DNA of 64,000 bases from Syngnathus acus (GCF_901709675.1 NC_051097.1:1309039-1373038); one strand, 5' to 3'. Positions 21,178 to 32,095 are shown, counted from the first letter of the stretch. Notes: generated by a model from the letters alone, not told the origin. Numbers and translations are program-made.

Positions 21178-21356
21178 CATCACAGCGACCAGCGCTTGGA
21201 CCTTCCACCATCTGCTCCCGTCCGCGACGCCCGATCGACGTCCGTCGTCCGAGCAGGTTCCAGCGCCATGGACTTCGCGGCCGCCATCAGAGTTCCTCCC
21301 GGTGCGACCGGCTCCGCTGTTGCGATCGGACTTCGCTGCCGCGACGCCGGACACGC

Positions 21357-21551
21357 GGCCGCCATCGGAGTGCCTCCCGGCGTCATCAGACTCGCGGCCG
21401 CCATCGGAGTGCCTCCCGGCGTCATCAGACTCGCGGCCGCCATCGGAGTGCCTCCCGGCGTCATCAGACTCGCGGCCGCCATCGGAGTGCCTCCCGGCGT
21501 CATCAGACTCGCGGCCGCCATCGGAGTGCCTCCCGGCGTCATCAGACTCGC
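21357..21551 (+). repeat. 39-bp tandem repeat in the LTR-element interior
   Basis: Five nearly identical units beginning gccgccatcggagtgcctcc. The 39-bp length keeps frame, so both strands appear open; no protein family is recognised in any frame. Confidence 0.9.
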
Positions 21552-21719
21552 GGTCGCCAGATTCAAGCCAGCTGCGCCGGACCCGCGATCGTCGGTGGCC
21601 CCACCCCGACTGCTGCAGCGCATGGTGACTCTTGCCGCTGCGTACAGCTCCGCCTTCCAATTGCCGCTGATTGCGGTCCGGACTTCAAACTGCCGCCGAT
21701 TGCGGCTCTGACTTTGCAA

Positions 21720-21930
21720 GTTGCCGCCGTTTGCGGTTCTGTATCCCCGAGTTTCCGCCGATTGTGGTTCTGTATCCCCGAGTTTCCGCCGATTGCGGTT
21801 CTGTATCCCAGAGTTTCCGCCGATTGCGGTTCTGTATCCCCGGGTTTCCGCCGATTGCGGTTCTGTATCCCCGAGTTTCCGCCGAGTGCGGTTCTGTATC
21901 CCCGAGTTTCCGCCGAGTGCGATTCGGTTC
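21720..21930 (+). repeat. 31-bp minisatellite in the LTR-element interior
   Basis: About seven units of 31 bp containing tttccgccgattgcggttct, related to the 31-bp unit at 11366 and the 30-bp unit at 60355. It shifts frame every unit, so it is non-coding. Confidence 0.9.
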
Positions 21931-22360
21931 CCCAAGTCGCCGCCCGAGTGCGGTTCGGTTCCCCTCGTCGCCGCCCGAGTGTGGTGCGGTTCGGTTCCCC
22001 TCGTCGCCGCCCGAGTCCGGTGCGGTTCGGTTCCCCTCGTTAAAATCCATCTTTCTATGTTTTACTTTTTCAACAAATGTTCATTCTCATTATCATTTAA
22101 TTCAAGACTGACTATTTCGTGTTTATTAGGATTGGTCACTAGGACTTGGAACTTTTTATCCAAAATTTAGTGTTAAATTATAATTAGTTTATTGGCTATT
22201 TAATTCATTTCTGAAGGTTGTTTTGAGTTTAACTAAATTAATAACTAAAGAATTGAATTGACCACAAATTTGCTAATTTGTTGAACCAAATTCAGCTAAT
22301 TGTTTGAGGCCTAGGATTCTGCTTTTACAAACTAATTTGTTGAACTAAATTCAACTATTT

Positions 22361-22486
22361 GTCGTTCAGTCCTGTTGTTGGTTTTGTTAGTAGGTTATGT
22401 CAGTCTGCCGAGTCTGTTAGTTGTTCCCTTCAATAAACCCTGGTCCAAGCTGCACTTGGTCGCCCTGCTCCATCCGATCCGTGACA
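22361..22486 (+). repeat. U5 fragment of the self-priming LTR family
   Basis: Contains cagtcctgttgttggtt, caataaaccctggtccaagc and ends ccgtgaca, matching the 3' ends of the LTRs at 11752 and 59889. It is isolated inside the 60-bp array. Confidence 0.8.
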
Positions 22487-22896
22487 GATTGAGGCCTAGT
22501 TTTACAAACTAATTTGTTGAACTAAATTTAACTAATTGCTTGAAGCTTATTCGGCCTAGTTTTACAAACTAATTTGTTGAACTAAATTTCAGCTAATTTC
22601 TTGAGGCCTAGTCGGCCTGGTTTTACAAACTAATTTGTTGAACTAAATTCAACTAATTGTTTGAGGTCTATTCGGCCTAGTTTTACAGACTAATTTGTTG
22701 AACTAAATTCAAGTAATTGTTTGAAGCCTATTCGACCTGGTTTTACAAACTAATTTGTTGAGCTAAATTCAACTAATTGTTTGAAGCCTATTCGGCCTAC
22801 TTTTACAAACTAATTTGTTGAACTAAATTCAGCTAATTGTTTGAAACATATTCGGCCTAGTTTTACAAACTAATTTTTTGAACTAAATTTCAGCTA

Positions 22897-23835
22897 CCGT
22901 TTTTTTCCGTGTATAATACGCCCCCATGTATAATACGCACCCTAACAATGGCATGTTGATGCTGCAAAAAAGCCTGTACCCATGTATAATACGCACCCAA
23001 TTTTTTTAAATTTTTTTTTTAAATTTTTTTTTTTTTTTTTTTTAAAGTCCCAATGATCGTCACACACGCAGGGAGGCAATGGGTCCCATTTTTATAGTCT
23101 TTGGTATGGTCTTAACTAGGCTGGATGTATTTTTTTTGTTGGCGTTGATTTCTCCGACTGCCCATAAAGGCACCACCGCGATCAGATGAAAAGAGAGGAA
23201 AGTGACGTGCGGACATGTGAAAAAGGCGGCTCTGTATGGGAGAGACGTTGAAGAGGAATAAAAACACCCTTGGAAACCAAAACTTGCCCCTCGTCGTGAC
23301 TCGGAGCCGCAACAAATGTTTCGGATTTGTGTAGGGTACATTGTGACAGCAAACGAGCAGGTGATCGAGCAAGCGTCTGATACGAGAGCATTGCGTTCGT
23401 ATGGAGCGTGTTTGAAGTGAACAGCAGAGACGAAAGGAACAAGGCAAAGTGTTGTGAAATAAAATATTACCTATAATACGCATTTTGTTATTTGCTGATT
23501 GTATTAAACTATCACATTCATTGTCAGTCAAGAAGAGAAGAGGACTATTATCCCTTCTTTGACGAAATGACCAGAGCACAGTACAAACACACTATTGTTC
23601 TTTCGGTATTTATTCAACCCACATTCTTTCACAACATGACAAGAAGAGAACAATACATAAATCAATACTCGTACCAGTACCATGATTTTCTTAAAAAAAA
23701 AATAAAAAAAAATAAAAAAAAATTAATTTAAAAAAAAAAAAATTAAAAAAAAATTGTACCCATGTATAATGCGCACCCCAGATTTCAGGACAATAAATTA
23801 GTTAAATTTTGCGTATTATACACGGAAAAAAACGG
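22897..23835. mobile_element. TA-flanked DNA transposon, non-autonomous
   Basis: A 939-bp element with 25-bp inverted termini starting CCGTTTTTTTCCGTGTATAA and flanked by TA (22895-22896 and 23836-23837). Subterminal 'gtacccatgtataat.cgcaccc' also occurs at both sides. The interior has A/T homopolymer runs (22999-23044, 23692-23755) and an internally deleted SINE piece near 23042-23112. No transposase is visible; short open frames at 23060-23579 show no homology. Confidence 0.8.
23042..23112 (-). mobile_element. Internally deleted SINE fragment
   Basis: Matches the ends of the SINE body seen complete at 42035-42344 ('tttaaagtcccaatgatcgtcacacac' joined directly to 'gcagggaggcaatgggtcccatttttatagtc'), lacking the middle and the tRNA-like head. 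Confidence 0.6.
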
Positions 23836-23945
23836 TAATTGATTGAGGCCTAGTCGGCCTGGTTTTACAAACTAATTTGTTGAACTAAATTCAACTAATT
23901 GTTTGACGCCTCTTCAACCTAGTTTTACAAACTAATTTGTTGACT

Positions 23946-24569
23946 CCGGGTCTCGAACGAGTAGTTATCCTGCATCGGTTTCAGGTTGGCCTCGCTAGAG
24001 ACGAATCAATCTAAACGAGAGGTTGGTTATGTAAACAGCGGTTAGTCTCGGATGAGTCTTCTTTCGCCCCAACCTGGGAACTTTCGTCTCCCCATCAGGG
24101 GTGTGTTACTGCAGCGGGGTTAAATGTAAGTTTCTAACCCTTAAAAACGGAGTGTCGGATCACTTAATAAAAACAAGTGCAGATTTGACAGGGGTGTTGT
24201 TACATCTGCTGAAGTGCCATGTGGACTGACCACTATTAAACAACCCAAGATCTTGCCAATAAAGAACCAACCGTTACCCCACATCTTAGTTTTCCTGACC
24301 CAACAACGGACATCATCAACAACACGCATCAGCCGTTGGTGGAATCAAACCCGCACTTTCCTAACTGTGAAGCGGGCGTGCTAACCAGTGAATACAAAAT
24401 ACTTTGGATATGAACATAATGAAAATCCGACGAGGATGTGATATGAAATGATGAGTGGAGAGCACAATGGAGTAGCAACCCATCGCCTGAATATCTCAGC
24501 CACCGCATCTGATGCATGAGTTGTATGGGCGACATGATATGGTATATAAGGTGTAGTATAAGCCGCAAG
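23946..24569. other. No gene recognised
   Basis: Unique-looking sequence. 'gactccgggtctcgaacgag' near 23942 has a faint T-arm look but no tRNA can be folded around it by eye. Confidence 0.4.
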
Positions 24570-24599
24570 GTAATATGATACGATACTTTAGACTTAAAA

Positions 24600-25250
24600 C
24601 GAAGAAGAGGTAAGCCACAAAAGAAGCGACACTGTCAACAAAGAAAAAATCTTTTTCAATGTTGTCTCACCCCAAATCTTTGGGATCATTGGATCTGCGC
24701 AGTTGGATAGTTCCACCAACATTTTAACATCATGGTCTGCCTGCGTGTCCTGGATGAAGATTCTAGAGGTTTTCAACTTATTTTATGTTTCTGCATATAA
24801 GCCATGGTCGTACAGTGATAATTACTCTGCGTTGTAGCCGCAGAGATTCCGACTTTAATCTTTTTTGCAAAAGTGTTACACATAAGCTTAGAGGGTACAA
24901 CCCATTCTGTGCTATTGGTGCAATGGATAACGCGTCTGACTACGGAATCGAAGATTCTAGGTTCGATTCCTGGCTAGCTCACATGCCATTTTGTGGTCAA
25001 CATTAGCTATGTGTACTTGAAACGTATGCTTTGAAGTGACTCACAGACACTGTCAACAAAGAAGTCTTTCCAATGTTGTCTCACCTCAAGTCTTTGGGAT
25101 CATCGGATCTGCGCAGTTGGATCGTTCCACAAACATTTTAACATCAACATTCTTTCATGGTCTGCCTGAGTGTCCTGGCTGAAGAGCCTAAAGAAAAGAC
25201 CCTAAACTTATTGTATGCTATTGCATATTGGTCATGATCGTATAGCGTTG
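24600..25250. repeat. Direct duplication, unit about 430 bp, around a tRNA-like gene
   Basis: 'gacactgtcaacaaagaa...caatgttgtctcacc.ca.atctttgggatcat.ggatctgcgcagttggat.gttcca' occurs at about 24630-24720 and again at 25045-25130, followed in both by 'catggtctgcctg.gtgtcctgg.tgaag'. The first copy is followed by the tRNA-Arg-like sequence; the second is not. Confidence 0.75.
24909..24981 (+). tRNA. tRNA-Arg(ACG)-like gene, possibly a pseudogene
   Basis: The sequence has a good A box (tggtgcaatggataacgcg), anticodon loop CTACGGA giving ACG, and a perfect B box and T loop (GGTTCGATTCC) with T stem CTAGG/CCTGG (one mismatch). The acceptor stem GTGCTAT/CTAGCTC has two mismatches, and the anticodon stem TCTGA/ATCGA is broken relative to the usual TCTGA/TCAGA. 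There is no clear T-run within about 20 bp downstream. It closely resembles vertebrate tRNA-Arg(ACG) but is probably decayed. Confidence 0.6.
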
Positions 25251-25631
25251 TGGCCGCAGCATCCCTGGAACAAATCTGGGTCATGGTGTGATTAAATTAC
25301 CTTGCTGAATTTGTCCGTTGTTCACTGTTGCCAAACAGCCTTCTGTTGAACACAAGCTTCCAAACATTACGTCCACCTACGTTTTAACATCAACTTTATT
25401 TCATAAAGTTCTTCCTAATTCATCTTGGCGGAACTCCCTCAGGCGTTCCCATCTTTTTTTAGGCCTGGCTGCCACGAGGCAGCGGTAGACACACAATTAT
25501 GACCCTGAAAGGATACGCGCAAACCGGCTATGATATTAATCAGAATTCATTAATCACCGAAATGTAGTCCTCAGGTCCATGTCATATTCGCTACCAATCG
25601 GAATGTAACGGAGTCAGCTATTTTACTACGG
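25251..25631. other. No gene recognised
   Basis: Nothing supported between the duplicated segment and the tRNA-Pro head. Confidence 0.5.
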
Positions 25632-25648
25632 GGCTCGTTGGTCTAGGG
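25632..25648 (+). pseudogene. tRNA-Pro head cut by a hAT insertion
   Basis: GGCTCGTTGGTCTAGGG is the 5' end of vertebrate tRNA-Pro (acceptor strand GGCTCGT, D arm TGGTCTAGGGG). At 25649 a hAT terminus (CAGGGGTCGGCAACCC) begins, and the rest of the tRNA is not found downstream. GTCTAGGG (25641-25648) would be the 8-bp target site. Confidence 0.65.
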
Positions 25649-25925
25649 CAGGGGTCGGCAACCCAAAATGTTCACAGAGCCATATTGACCCCAAGAAAAA
25701 AACATACCTGTCTGGAGCTGCAAAAATCTAAAAGCTTTTTATAAGGCAGACTGTCAATACATGAGCTGTATGCCTACTATTAAAATAATTAAGTAGGCTA
25801 CAAATACAAAGCAACAAAGCGACGCAAAATGTCTCCCCTGGATAGCCAGCGGACTTTGTTGTGCCGCAGGAGATCGGCATATTCGCTGTCAACTTCATCG
25901 AGCAATTCACGGAACTGGCGGTGGT
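25649..25925 (-). pseudogene. hAT transposase fragment with terminus
   Basis: Starts at the hAT terminus CAGGGGTCGGCAACCC (same family as 38895-39988, whose right end is the mirror image). On the minus strand it encodes FRELLDEVDSEYADLLRHNK followed by VRWLSRGDILRRF, a conserved catalytic-domain segment of hAT transposases (residues around the VRWLSRG motif). It runs directly into a SINE at about 25926, so the element is a truncated remnant. Confidence 0.75.
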
Positions 25926-26236
25926 TTAAAGTTAAAGTCAAGTCCCAATGGTCGTCACACACACATCTGGGTGTGGTGAAATTTGTCCTCTGCATTTAAC
26001 CCATCCCTGTGTGATTTTGGTCCATCCCCTGGGGGAGAGGGGAGCAGTGAGCAGCAGCGGTGCCGCGCTCGGGAATCATTTGGTGATCTAACCCCCAATT
26101 CCAACCCTTTATGCTGAGTGCCAAGCAGGGAAGAAATGGGTCCCATTTTTATAGTCTTTGGTATGACCCAGCCGGGGTTTGAACCCACAACCTTCCAGTC
26201 TTAGGGCGGACACTCTACCACTAGGCCACTGAGCTG
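25926..26236 (-). mobile_element. tRNA-derived SINE, complete copy
   Basis: On the minus strand the head gives an A-box-like GTGGCCTAGTGGTAGAGTG (near 26216-26236) and a B box GGTTCAAACCC (near 26174-26186). The body 'actataaaaatgggacccatt...gatcaccaaatgattcccgagcgcgg' and the end '..tgggactttaacttt' match the copy at 42035-42344 closely. Transcription would be by polymerase III. Confidence 0.8.
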
Positions 26237-28490
26237 TTGAGATCCATCAACATGGCGCCCCTCGTGGCAGACGTGTTTGCTTGCTCCGCTCTAGAGTGCC
26301 GGCTTTTTCTTCTTTTATGTGTGTTACTTGTTTTTTCTGCGGTGCACAACACTCATGCACTGCTAACATACAGCAAGCAAGATTTGCTCGAAATAGTCAA
26401 TCGACAAAATAACCTGGAATTCACGGGTTTTATTTCACCGGAGCTGCAACTCATTGTTCGGTCCAACAAAGACCACCACGAGCCTCAGGATGGCCCGGAC
26501 ACACCGACCTCGAGTGAGGCGGCCGACCCCAGGAGAGCGCTCCGGAGACGGCGTCGAAAGCGAGGCAAGAGTGGAGGGCTCCATGCTAGGCTAAAAGCTT
26601 GTGCTAGCCAACCACCGCTACCCAGCCTCCTGCTCGCCAACGTACGGTCTCTCAACAACAAACTGGACGACCTGAGAGCACGAATCACATCACAGCGGGA
26701 AATAAGAGAATGTTGCGCTCTGATTTTCACCGAAACGTGGCTTTCTGACAAAATTCCAGCGCGCGCCATCCAATTACAGACGTACTCCGTGCACAGAGGG
26801 GACCGGACTGCAGCCTCCGGCAAGACGAATGGAGGGGATGTGTGCGTGTTTGTAAACAACTCGTGGTGTGGAGGTATACAGACTGTTTATAGACACTGCT
26901 CACCAGACGTGGAGTTTTTAATGCTGCAATGCCGTCCCTACTATCCACCGAGGGATTCACCTCTGTGTTTTTAGCCGCTGTCTACATCCCCCCGAGAGCC
27001 AACTCCACAGCAGCGCTTGGCAAACTGTATGATGTCATCAGCGCGCTAGAGACTGCTCATCCTGATGTCGTTTTTATCGCTGCTGGAGACTTCAATCAGT
27101 GCAACCTACAGACTGTACTTCCCAAATATCACCAGCACATCAACATCCCTACCCGTGAGAAGAACACCCTGGATCACGTGTACAGCAACATACGCGGTGC
27201 ATACAGGGCAGCACCAAGACCCCACTTTGGACAATCTGACCACATCTCACTGTTTCTGTACCCAGCATACCGACAGAAACTAAAACAAACAAACCACACC
27301 ACCAAACAAATCAAACTATGGACACCAGAGGCTGGGTGCGACCTGCAGGACTGCTTTGCTCAAACAGACCGGGATGTGTTTAAAGCTGCTGCCACAATGG
27401 AGGACTCCTCAGTCAGCATCCAGGACTATGCTGACTGCGTGACCGGGTACATCAACACATGTGTTGATAACATCGTGCCCACTCTTCAGGTGAGGAAGTT
27501 CCCCAACCAGAAGCCCTGGATAAACAGCCAGGTACGTCACATGTTGCGTGCTCGTTCTCTCGCATTCAGATCAGGCGATGAGGCAGAGTACAAAACTGCG
27601 AAGTACGGACTGAGAAAGGCCATCACAGCTGCCAAGAAGTAGCACAGGGATAAGCTGGACAGCTTCTATTCCACTGCTGACCCTGGGTGGATGTGGTGGG
27701 ACCTCCACCAGCATCATCGGCCACACAAACAGCCTACCGGATGACCTCAACAACTTCTACACCCGCTTTGAGACCTCCAACCCCAACACAGAGAGGCACA
27801 CACACACCCGGACCACCTGACCCCAGACCTCCCCCCCACCAACAGTTTCATCAGGCCAGGTATGCAGAACCCTGAGGAAGATCAACCCCCGCAAAGCAGC
27901 AGGACCAGACAACATCCCTGGGCGGGCCCTCAGAGCATGCGCCAACGAGCTGGCAGATGTTCTCACCTCCATCTTCAACCTTTCACTCAGCCAGAGCATC
28001 ATCCCCACCTGTTTCAAATCCACAACCATCGTCCCCCTCCCCAAAAAGAGCCTGCCCACCTGCCTGAATGACTACAGGCCAGTAGCACTCACCCCTATCA
28101 TCATGAAGTGCTTTAAAAGAACGGTGCTGGTCCACATCCAGAGCAACATACCAGACTCCCTGGACACCCTGCAGTATGCCTATCGGCCCAAAAGGTCCAC
28201 CTCAGACGCCATCGCTGCTGCTCTTCATTACTGCCACTCCCACCTTGAAAATAAGGATGCGTATGTCAGGATGCTCTTTGTTGACTACAGTTCTACTTTC
28301 AACATGGTCATCCCCCACAAACTCATCCATAAACTGTCCACACTCGGTCTTCACCCCAACCTCTGTGACTGGCTCCTGGATTTTCTGACTGGCAGACCTC
28401 AGTCTGTCAGGATTGGAAACAGGACTTCAGCCAGTATCATCACCAACATTGGTACCCCACAGGGATGCTGCTCAGCCCCCTACTCTACAC
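26237..28490 (+). pseudogene. L2-clade LINE, 5' and central part
   Basis: From 26237 a frame gives an L2-type N-terminus with LLTYSKQDLLEI, a basic linker, and the endonuclease start LPSLLLANVRSLNNKLDDL with LIFTETWLSDK (catalytic Glu). A frameshift near 26940 moves the frame; it continues with AAVYIPPRAN, FIAAGDFNQCNL, FGQSDHISLFL (SDH) and into the linker, stopping at 27640. The reverse transcriptase resumes at about 28090 with [30 protein letters not shown] and IGTPQGC, where a hAT element interrupts it at 28491. Two or more frameshifts make it non-functional. It is continued at 30535-31436. Confidence 0.85.
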
Positions 28491-28618
28491 CAGGGGTCAC
28501 CAACACGTTGCCCGCCGGCACCAGGTCGCCCGTGAGGACCGCATGAGTCGCCCGCAGGACTGTTCTAAAATTAGCTCAAATAGCGGCACTTGTCAGCGAG
28601 CTGCATCTATTTATTTTA

Positions 28619-29478
28619 CAGTCAAACCTCGGTTTTCGAACGTCCCGGTTCTCGAAATAATCGGAATTCGAACAAAAAATTCGAGATTTTTTTGCTTCGG
28701 TTGTCGAACAAAATTCAGAGGTCGAACCTCGCGAGATGAGCCGGGAGGACCCGAGAAACCCGACTGCGTGGCCCGGATGCCGACTGACTCCGTTGTTATT
28801 GTATTTTCGTGACTTTGAGGATTGTATTAACCCCTAATCATGCCTCCAAAGACAGCAAGTGGGAGCAGTAAAGCCATCCTAAAACACAAAGACGCTCTTA
28901 AAGCAATGTGACAGTGAGCGCCCGGCGCGCTGCGGTTGCGTGATCGGACCAAATTAAGCTCCCTGCGCACTGAGGCCCACTTAAATTTTGGAAAGTACAT
29001 CAAGACTTTAAAAATATTTTCTAAATTTCAGCGACGGCTCTGTCATGATAATGCGACCAGCGCGGTGCAGTTGCGCGGTCGGCGACGCGCTACTGTTGCG
29101 CGTTCGGCGGTGCGCTGCGGTTGCGCGATCGGACCAAATTAAGCTCCCTGCGCACTTAGGTCCACTTAAATTTTGGAAAGTACCTCAGGACTTTAAAATT
29201 ATTTTCTAAATTTCAGCGACGGCTCTGTCACAATAATGCGACCAGCGCGGTGCAGTTGAGCGGGGGCGACGCGCTGCGGTTGCGCGTTCGGCGGTGCGCT
29301 GCAGTTGCGCGATCGGACAAATATGCGCAAATGAAAAAATGCTGAAAAAGGCGGGGTTTTTTGTCTTGAAATGGATTACATTTTTTCCATTATTCGTAAA
29401 AATAGATCCGGAATTCGACCGATTCGCTTCTCGAACCGCCTTCTGGAACAATTGTGGTCAAAAACCAAGGTTTGACTG
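28619..29478. mobile_element. Tc1/mariner-type MITE, complete copy nested in hAT
   Basis: Termini CAGTCAAACCTCGGTTTTCG and, inverted, 'aaaaccaaggtttgactg', flanked by TA on both sides. It has the same GC-rich tandem interior as the 8326 element, with units at about 28915-29130 and 29130-29320. Confidence 0.8.
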
Positions 29479-29659
29479 TATTTTTGTTATTCTTGTTCAA
29501 ATCACACTTACATGTGAACTGGAAATGACAATAATAACACATAGTGATAGCCAAATTGAGCAAATTGGCTATTTCAGAAGTGTGTGTCAAACTGGTAGCC
29601 CTTTGCCTTAATCAGTACCCAGGAAGTAGCTCTCGGTTTAAGAAAGGTTGGTGACCCCT

Positions 29660-30520
29660 TGTTGGAATAATTTAAGTGAAGCCTTGGCCTGCCAGACCTG
29701 GAGGCCTTGTCTTTACATTTTATGACTTTCCTTTAATCTAGGTTTTTCCTCTTTAGTGACAGGGATGTCTTTTGATCCCTGTCAGCCATATGTCTCTTTC
29801 CTGTCCTTTTGTTATGTGTGTGTTTTTGTTCCTGTAAGAGGCCTTCACCAACATCGAGCAGAGCTTATTTGCATAGGCGAAATGTTCTTATTTGGTCCAA
29901 AGAAACTTCATTCCTTTTATCTTACTGTAGGTTTGGTTCATAGATTGTTGTTGGTCAGAACTGTTTTTCTTTGTTAAGTGTTATATACAGTTTGAAGTAG
30001 TTGCATACAAGTTATCCCATATTTACTCAATGTTTGTTTAAGTGTTTAGGACAGGACAAGTCACTCATTATTATTGTGTGTTAATTTACCAAGTAGATAA
30101 AGTTAGCAAAGGTTTAGTTGCATTGTTCCACAGGAACCACAGGAAAGCGGCAATTCAAGTTATCTGATCCCACTCGAGGACGAGTCAGTCAACCATGAAG
30201 GACAGCTGATGAGGAAGGAGGACAAAGTCTGCGGGGGTCACGGGCCGACAATGAAGTGCTAATTCACACCACACTACATTCCTTAGCTAATAAGCGTTGC
30301 TACAGACACTATCTCCCCTCCCTTTAGTGTAGCAACGCCTCTGTAACCAGGGCAACCAAAACATTAAATAGAGGAGCACGTGAAGTGAGAACTCAGAATT
30401 GATGGAGATTGTAACTGAGTTTGCTCTCTATCGTTCTCCTCGCGAGTAAACCTGTTCTGATTCTTTTCTCCTCTTCCTTCCAGCGTGTGGTTTAATGTCT
30501 GATGGTATTTAGACCTAACA
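29660..30520 (+). repeat. Solo LTR of ERV family 2
   Basis: An 861-bp LTR starting TGTTGGAATAATTTAAGTG and ending GACCTAACA. Flanks CCCCT (29655-29659) and ACCCT (30521-30525) look like a 5-bp target duplication with one change. It corresponds along its length to the minus-strand LTR split by the LINE at 13970-18237. No internal sequence remains, as expected after LTR-LTR recombination. Confidence 0.8.
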
Positions 30521-30534
30521 ACCCTGCTTTACAC

Positions 30535-31436
30535 CCTGTTCACCCATGACTGCGTTGCCTCCCACAAAGACAACATCATCCTTAAGTTCGCAGACGACAC
30601 TGCAGTGATTGGACGCATCACTGGCGGAGACGAGGCGGGCTACAGGAAGGAGGTGGACAGCCTAGTGTCATGGTGTGAAGAAAACAACCTCACCCTCAAC
30701 ACGGACAAAACGAAGGAGATGATAGTGGACGTGAGGAAGAAAAGGGACCTCACCAGCCACTTTTCATTCGACAGCTTGAAGTTGAGAGGGTGAGCAGCTT
30801 CAAATACCTGGGTGTCCATCTCAGTGACGACCTCACCTGGACACTCAACACCATACAGCTGGTCAAAAAGGCTCAACAGCGGCTGTATTTCCTGAGGAGG
30901 CTGAGGAAGTTTGGAATGTCCCCCAAGATCCTCAGCAACTTCTACAGCTGCTGCATCCAGAGCATCATGACCAGCTGCATCTCCGTGTGGTACGGCAGCT
31001 GTACTGCTGCAGACCACAAGCGACTGCAGAGAGTGGTGAGGACGGCAGAGAAAATCACCCGGACTCCGCTGCCCTCTCTGCAGAGTATCCACCACCGTAG
31101 GGTCCACAGGAGAGCGGCGTCCAACCTTAAAGACCCCCACGCACCCCCAACATGAATTGTTGACACTTCTCTCCTCAGGCCTGAGGTACAGAAGTGTAAA
31201 ATGTAAAACCTCCCGTTTCAAGAACTCTTTCTTCCCCACGGCCATTCGCCTCTGACCAGAACTCGACCTCAGTCACTGATCTGCATTTTATACTGTGCAC
31301 TGTTTACACTCACTTTGTTTTGCACTGCATTCTCCCCTGTTTAACAGTACATTCACTATAACTCTCACAACTGTTGCACAATGCCATTTTTGCACTAGCC
31401 TATATTGCACATCCCTCACCTTCGTCGTTGTATATA
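30535..31436 (+). pseudogene. L2-clade LINE, 3' part
   Basis: Resumes the reverse transcriptase at the catalytic region (the strand encodes ILKFADDTAVIG at about 30575-30610), then WCEENNLTLNTDKTKEMIVD, a frame change near 30790, FKYLGVHLSDDLTW, QQRLYFLRRLRKFGMSP and LPSLQSIHHRR. The ORF decays near 31150 and is followed by about 280 bp of 3' UTR. It belongs to the element starting at 26237. Confidence 0.85.
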
Positions 31437-31706
31437 CAGTGGAGCTTCGGTTTTCGAACACAATCCGTTCCAGAAGGCTGTTCGAGAGGTGAATCGTTCG
31501 AATTCCGAATCATATTTTCCCATTACAAATAATGGGAAGAAAATTAATCCATTCCTAGCAACAAAAAAAACCAACGCCTTTTTTAAGCATTTTTTCATTT
31601 GCGCATTTTTGTCCGATCGCACAACTGCAGCGCACCGCCGAATGCGCAACCGTAGCGCGCCACCGTAGCGCGTCGCCGACCGCGCAACTGCACCGCGCTG
31701 GTCGCA
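31437..31706. mobile_element. Tc1/mariner-type MITE, truncated copy
   Basis: Begins after TA with CAGTGGAGCTTCGGTTTTCG and follows the family sequence, in the same orientation as the 13349 copy, until about 31706, where homology stops. Confidence 0.75.
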
Positions 31707-31920
31707 TATACCTGATTTCAGTCGCTACAGACGGCGTACCAAGTATGAGAGGGTCGCAAAAGTGACTTTACGACAGAGAGCATTGGATCGAAATTTGCTT
31801 GCATTCCATTGCATATTGCACCAAGAGGTGCTGTGTGCATAAACCTTCCCACCGGAGTGTATGGAGGTAATAAACCTTGTCATCCATATTGTGAACAAAA
31901 TAATCGCAAAAGCATTAAGA

Positions 31921-32095
31921 TTCAATGATTCAAGATTCAAAGCGTTTATTGTCATATGTACAAAAGGAAAGAACTTTTCTTTGTACAATGAAATTCTTTC
32001 GCTGTCCGTTAAAGTGCCAGACAAGGTAAAGAAGATTAAAAGAAGGTTAAAAAGTAAAAAAACACAAAATATAAAAACCACAATATATACACAGT
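31921..32095 (-). mobile_element. LINE 3' end fragment, reverse orientation
   Basis: 'attcaagattcaaagcgtttattgtcatatgtac..aaa' and 'caatgaaattctttcgctgt' are the reverse of a common fish LINE 3' UTR, with a short repeated tail (attcaatgattcaagattcaa). No coding sequence. Confidence 0.5.

Larger units (their letters stand above)
20793..22045 (+). mobile_element. Self-priming-type LTR element: 5' LTR plus interior
   Basis: The 5' LTR (20793-21165) is followed by a primer-binding site complementary to the predicted start of its own transcript and by a GC-rich interior without gag or pol. The interior has a 39-bp repeat (five units, 21357-21551) and a 31-bp minisatellite (about 21720-21930), then diverged 25-40-bp units with cgtcgccgcccgagt to 22045. 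The 3' LTR is missing at this point, although a U5 fragment of the same family lies at 22361-22486. It would depend on proteins from an autonomous relative. Confidence 0.8.
22190..23945. repeat. 60-bp satellite-like array, interrupted twice
   Basis: Units of about 60 bp with core ttttacaaactaatttgttg and gaactaaattcaactaattg run through 22190-22894 and resume at 23838-23945. A U5 LTR fragment (22361-22486) and a TA-flanked DNA element (22897-23835) interrupt the array. The sequence is AT-rich and non-coding. Confidence 0.85.
28491..30526. mobile_element. hAT element nested in the L2 LINE
   Basis: Inverted termini CAGGGGTCACCAAC (28491) and GTTGGTGACCCCT...G (29646-29659 plus 30526) bound the insertion. 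The 8-bp target duplication is CTCTACAC (28483-28490) and CTTTACAC (30527-30534), one base different. L2 coding sequence is continuous across it. No transposase is seen. It carries a mariner-type MITE (28619-29478), and its last bases are split by a solo LTR (29660-30520). Confidence 0.8.

Noticed and set aside
21168-22043. 291-codon + strand frame rich in Ser/Arg/Pro and an overlapping 251-codon minus-strand frame
   Set aside because: Produced by 39-bp and 31-bp tandem repeats; no recognised domain, and the 31-bp repeat shifts frame every unit in related copies.
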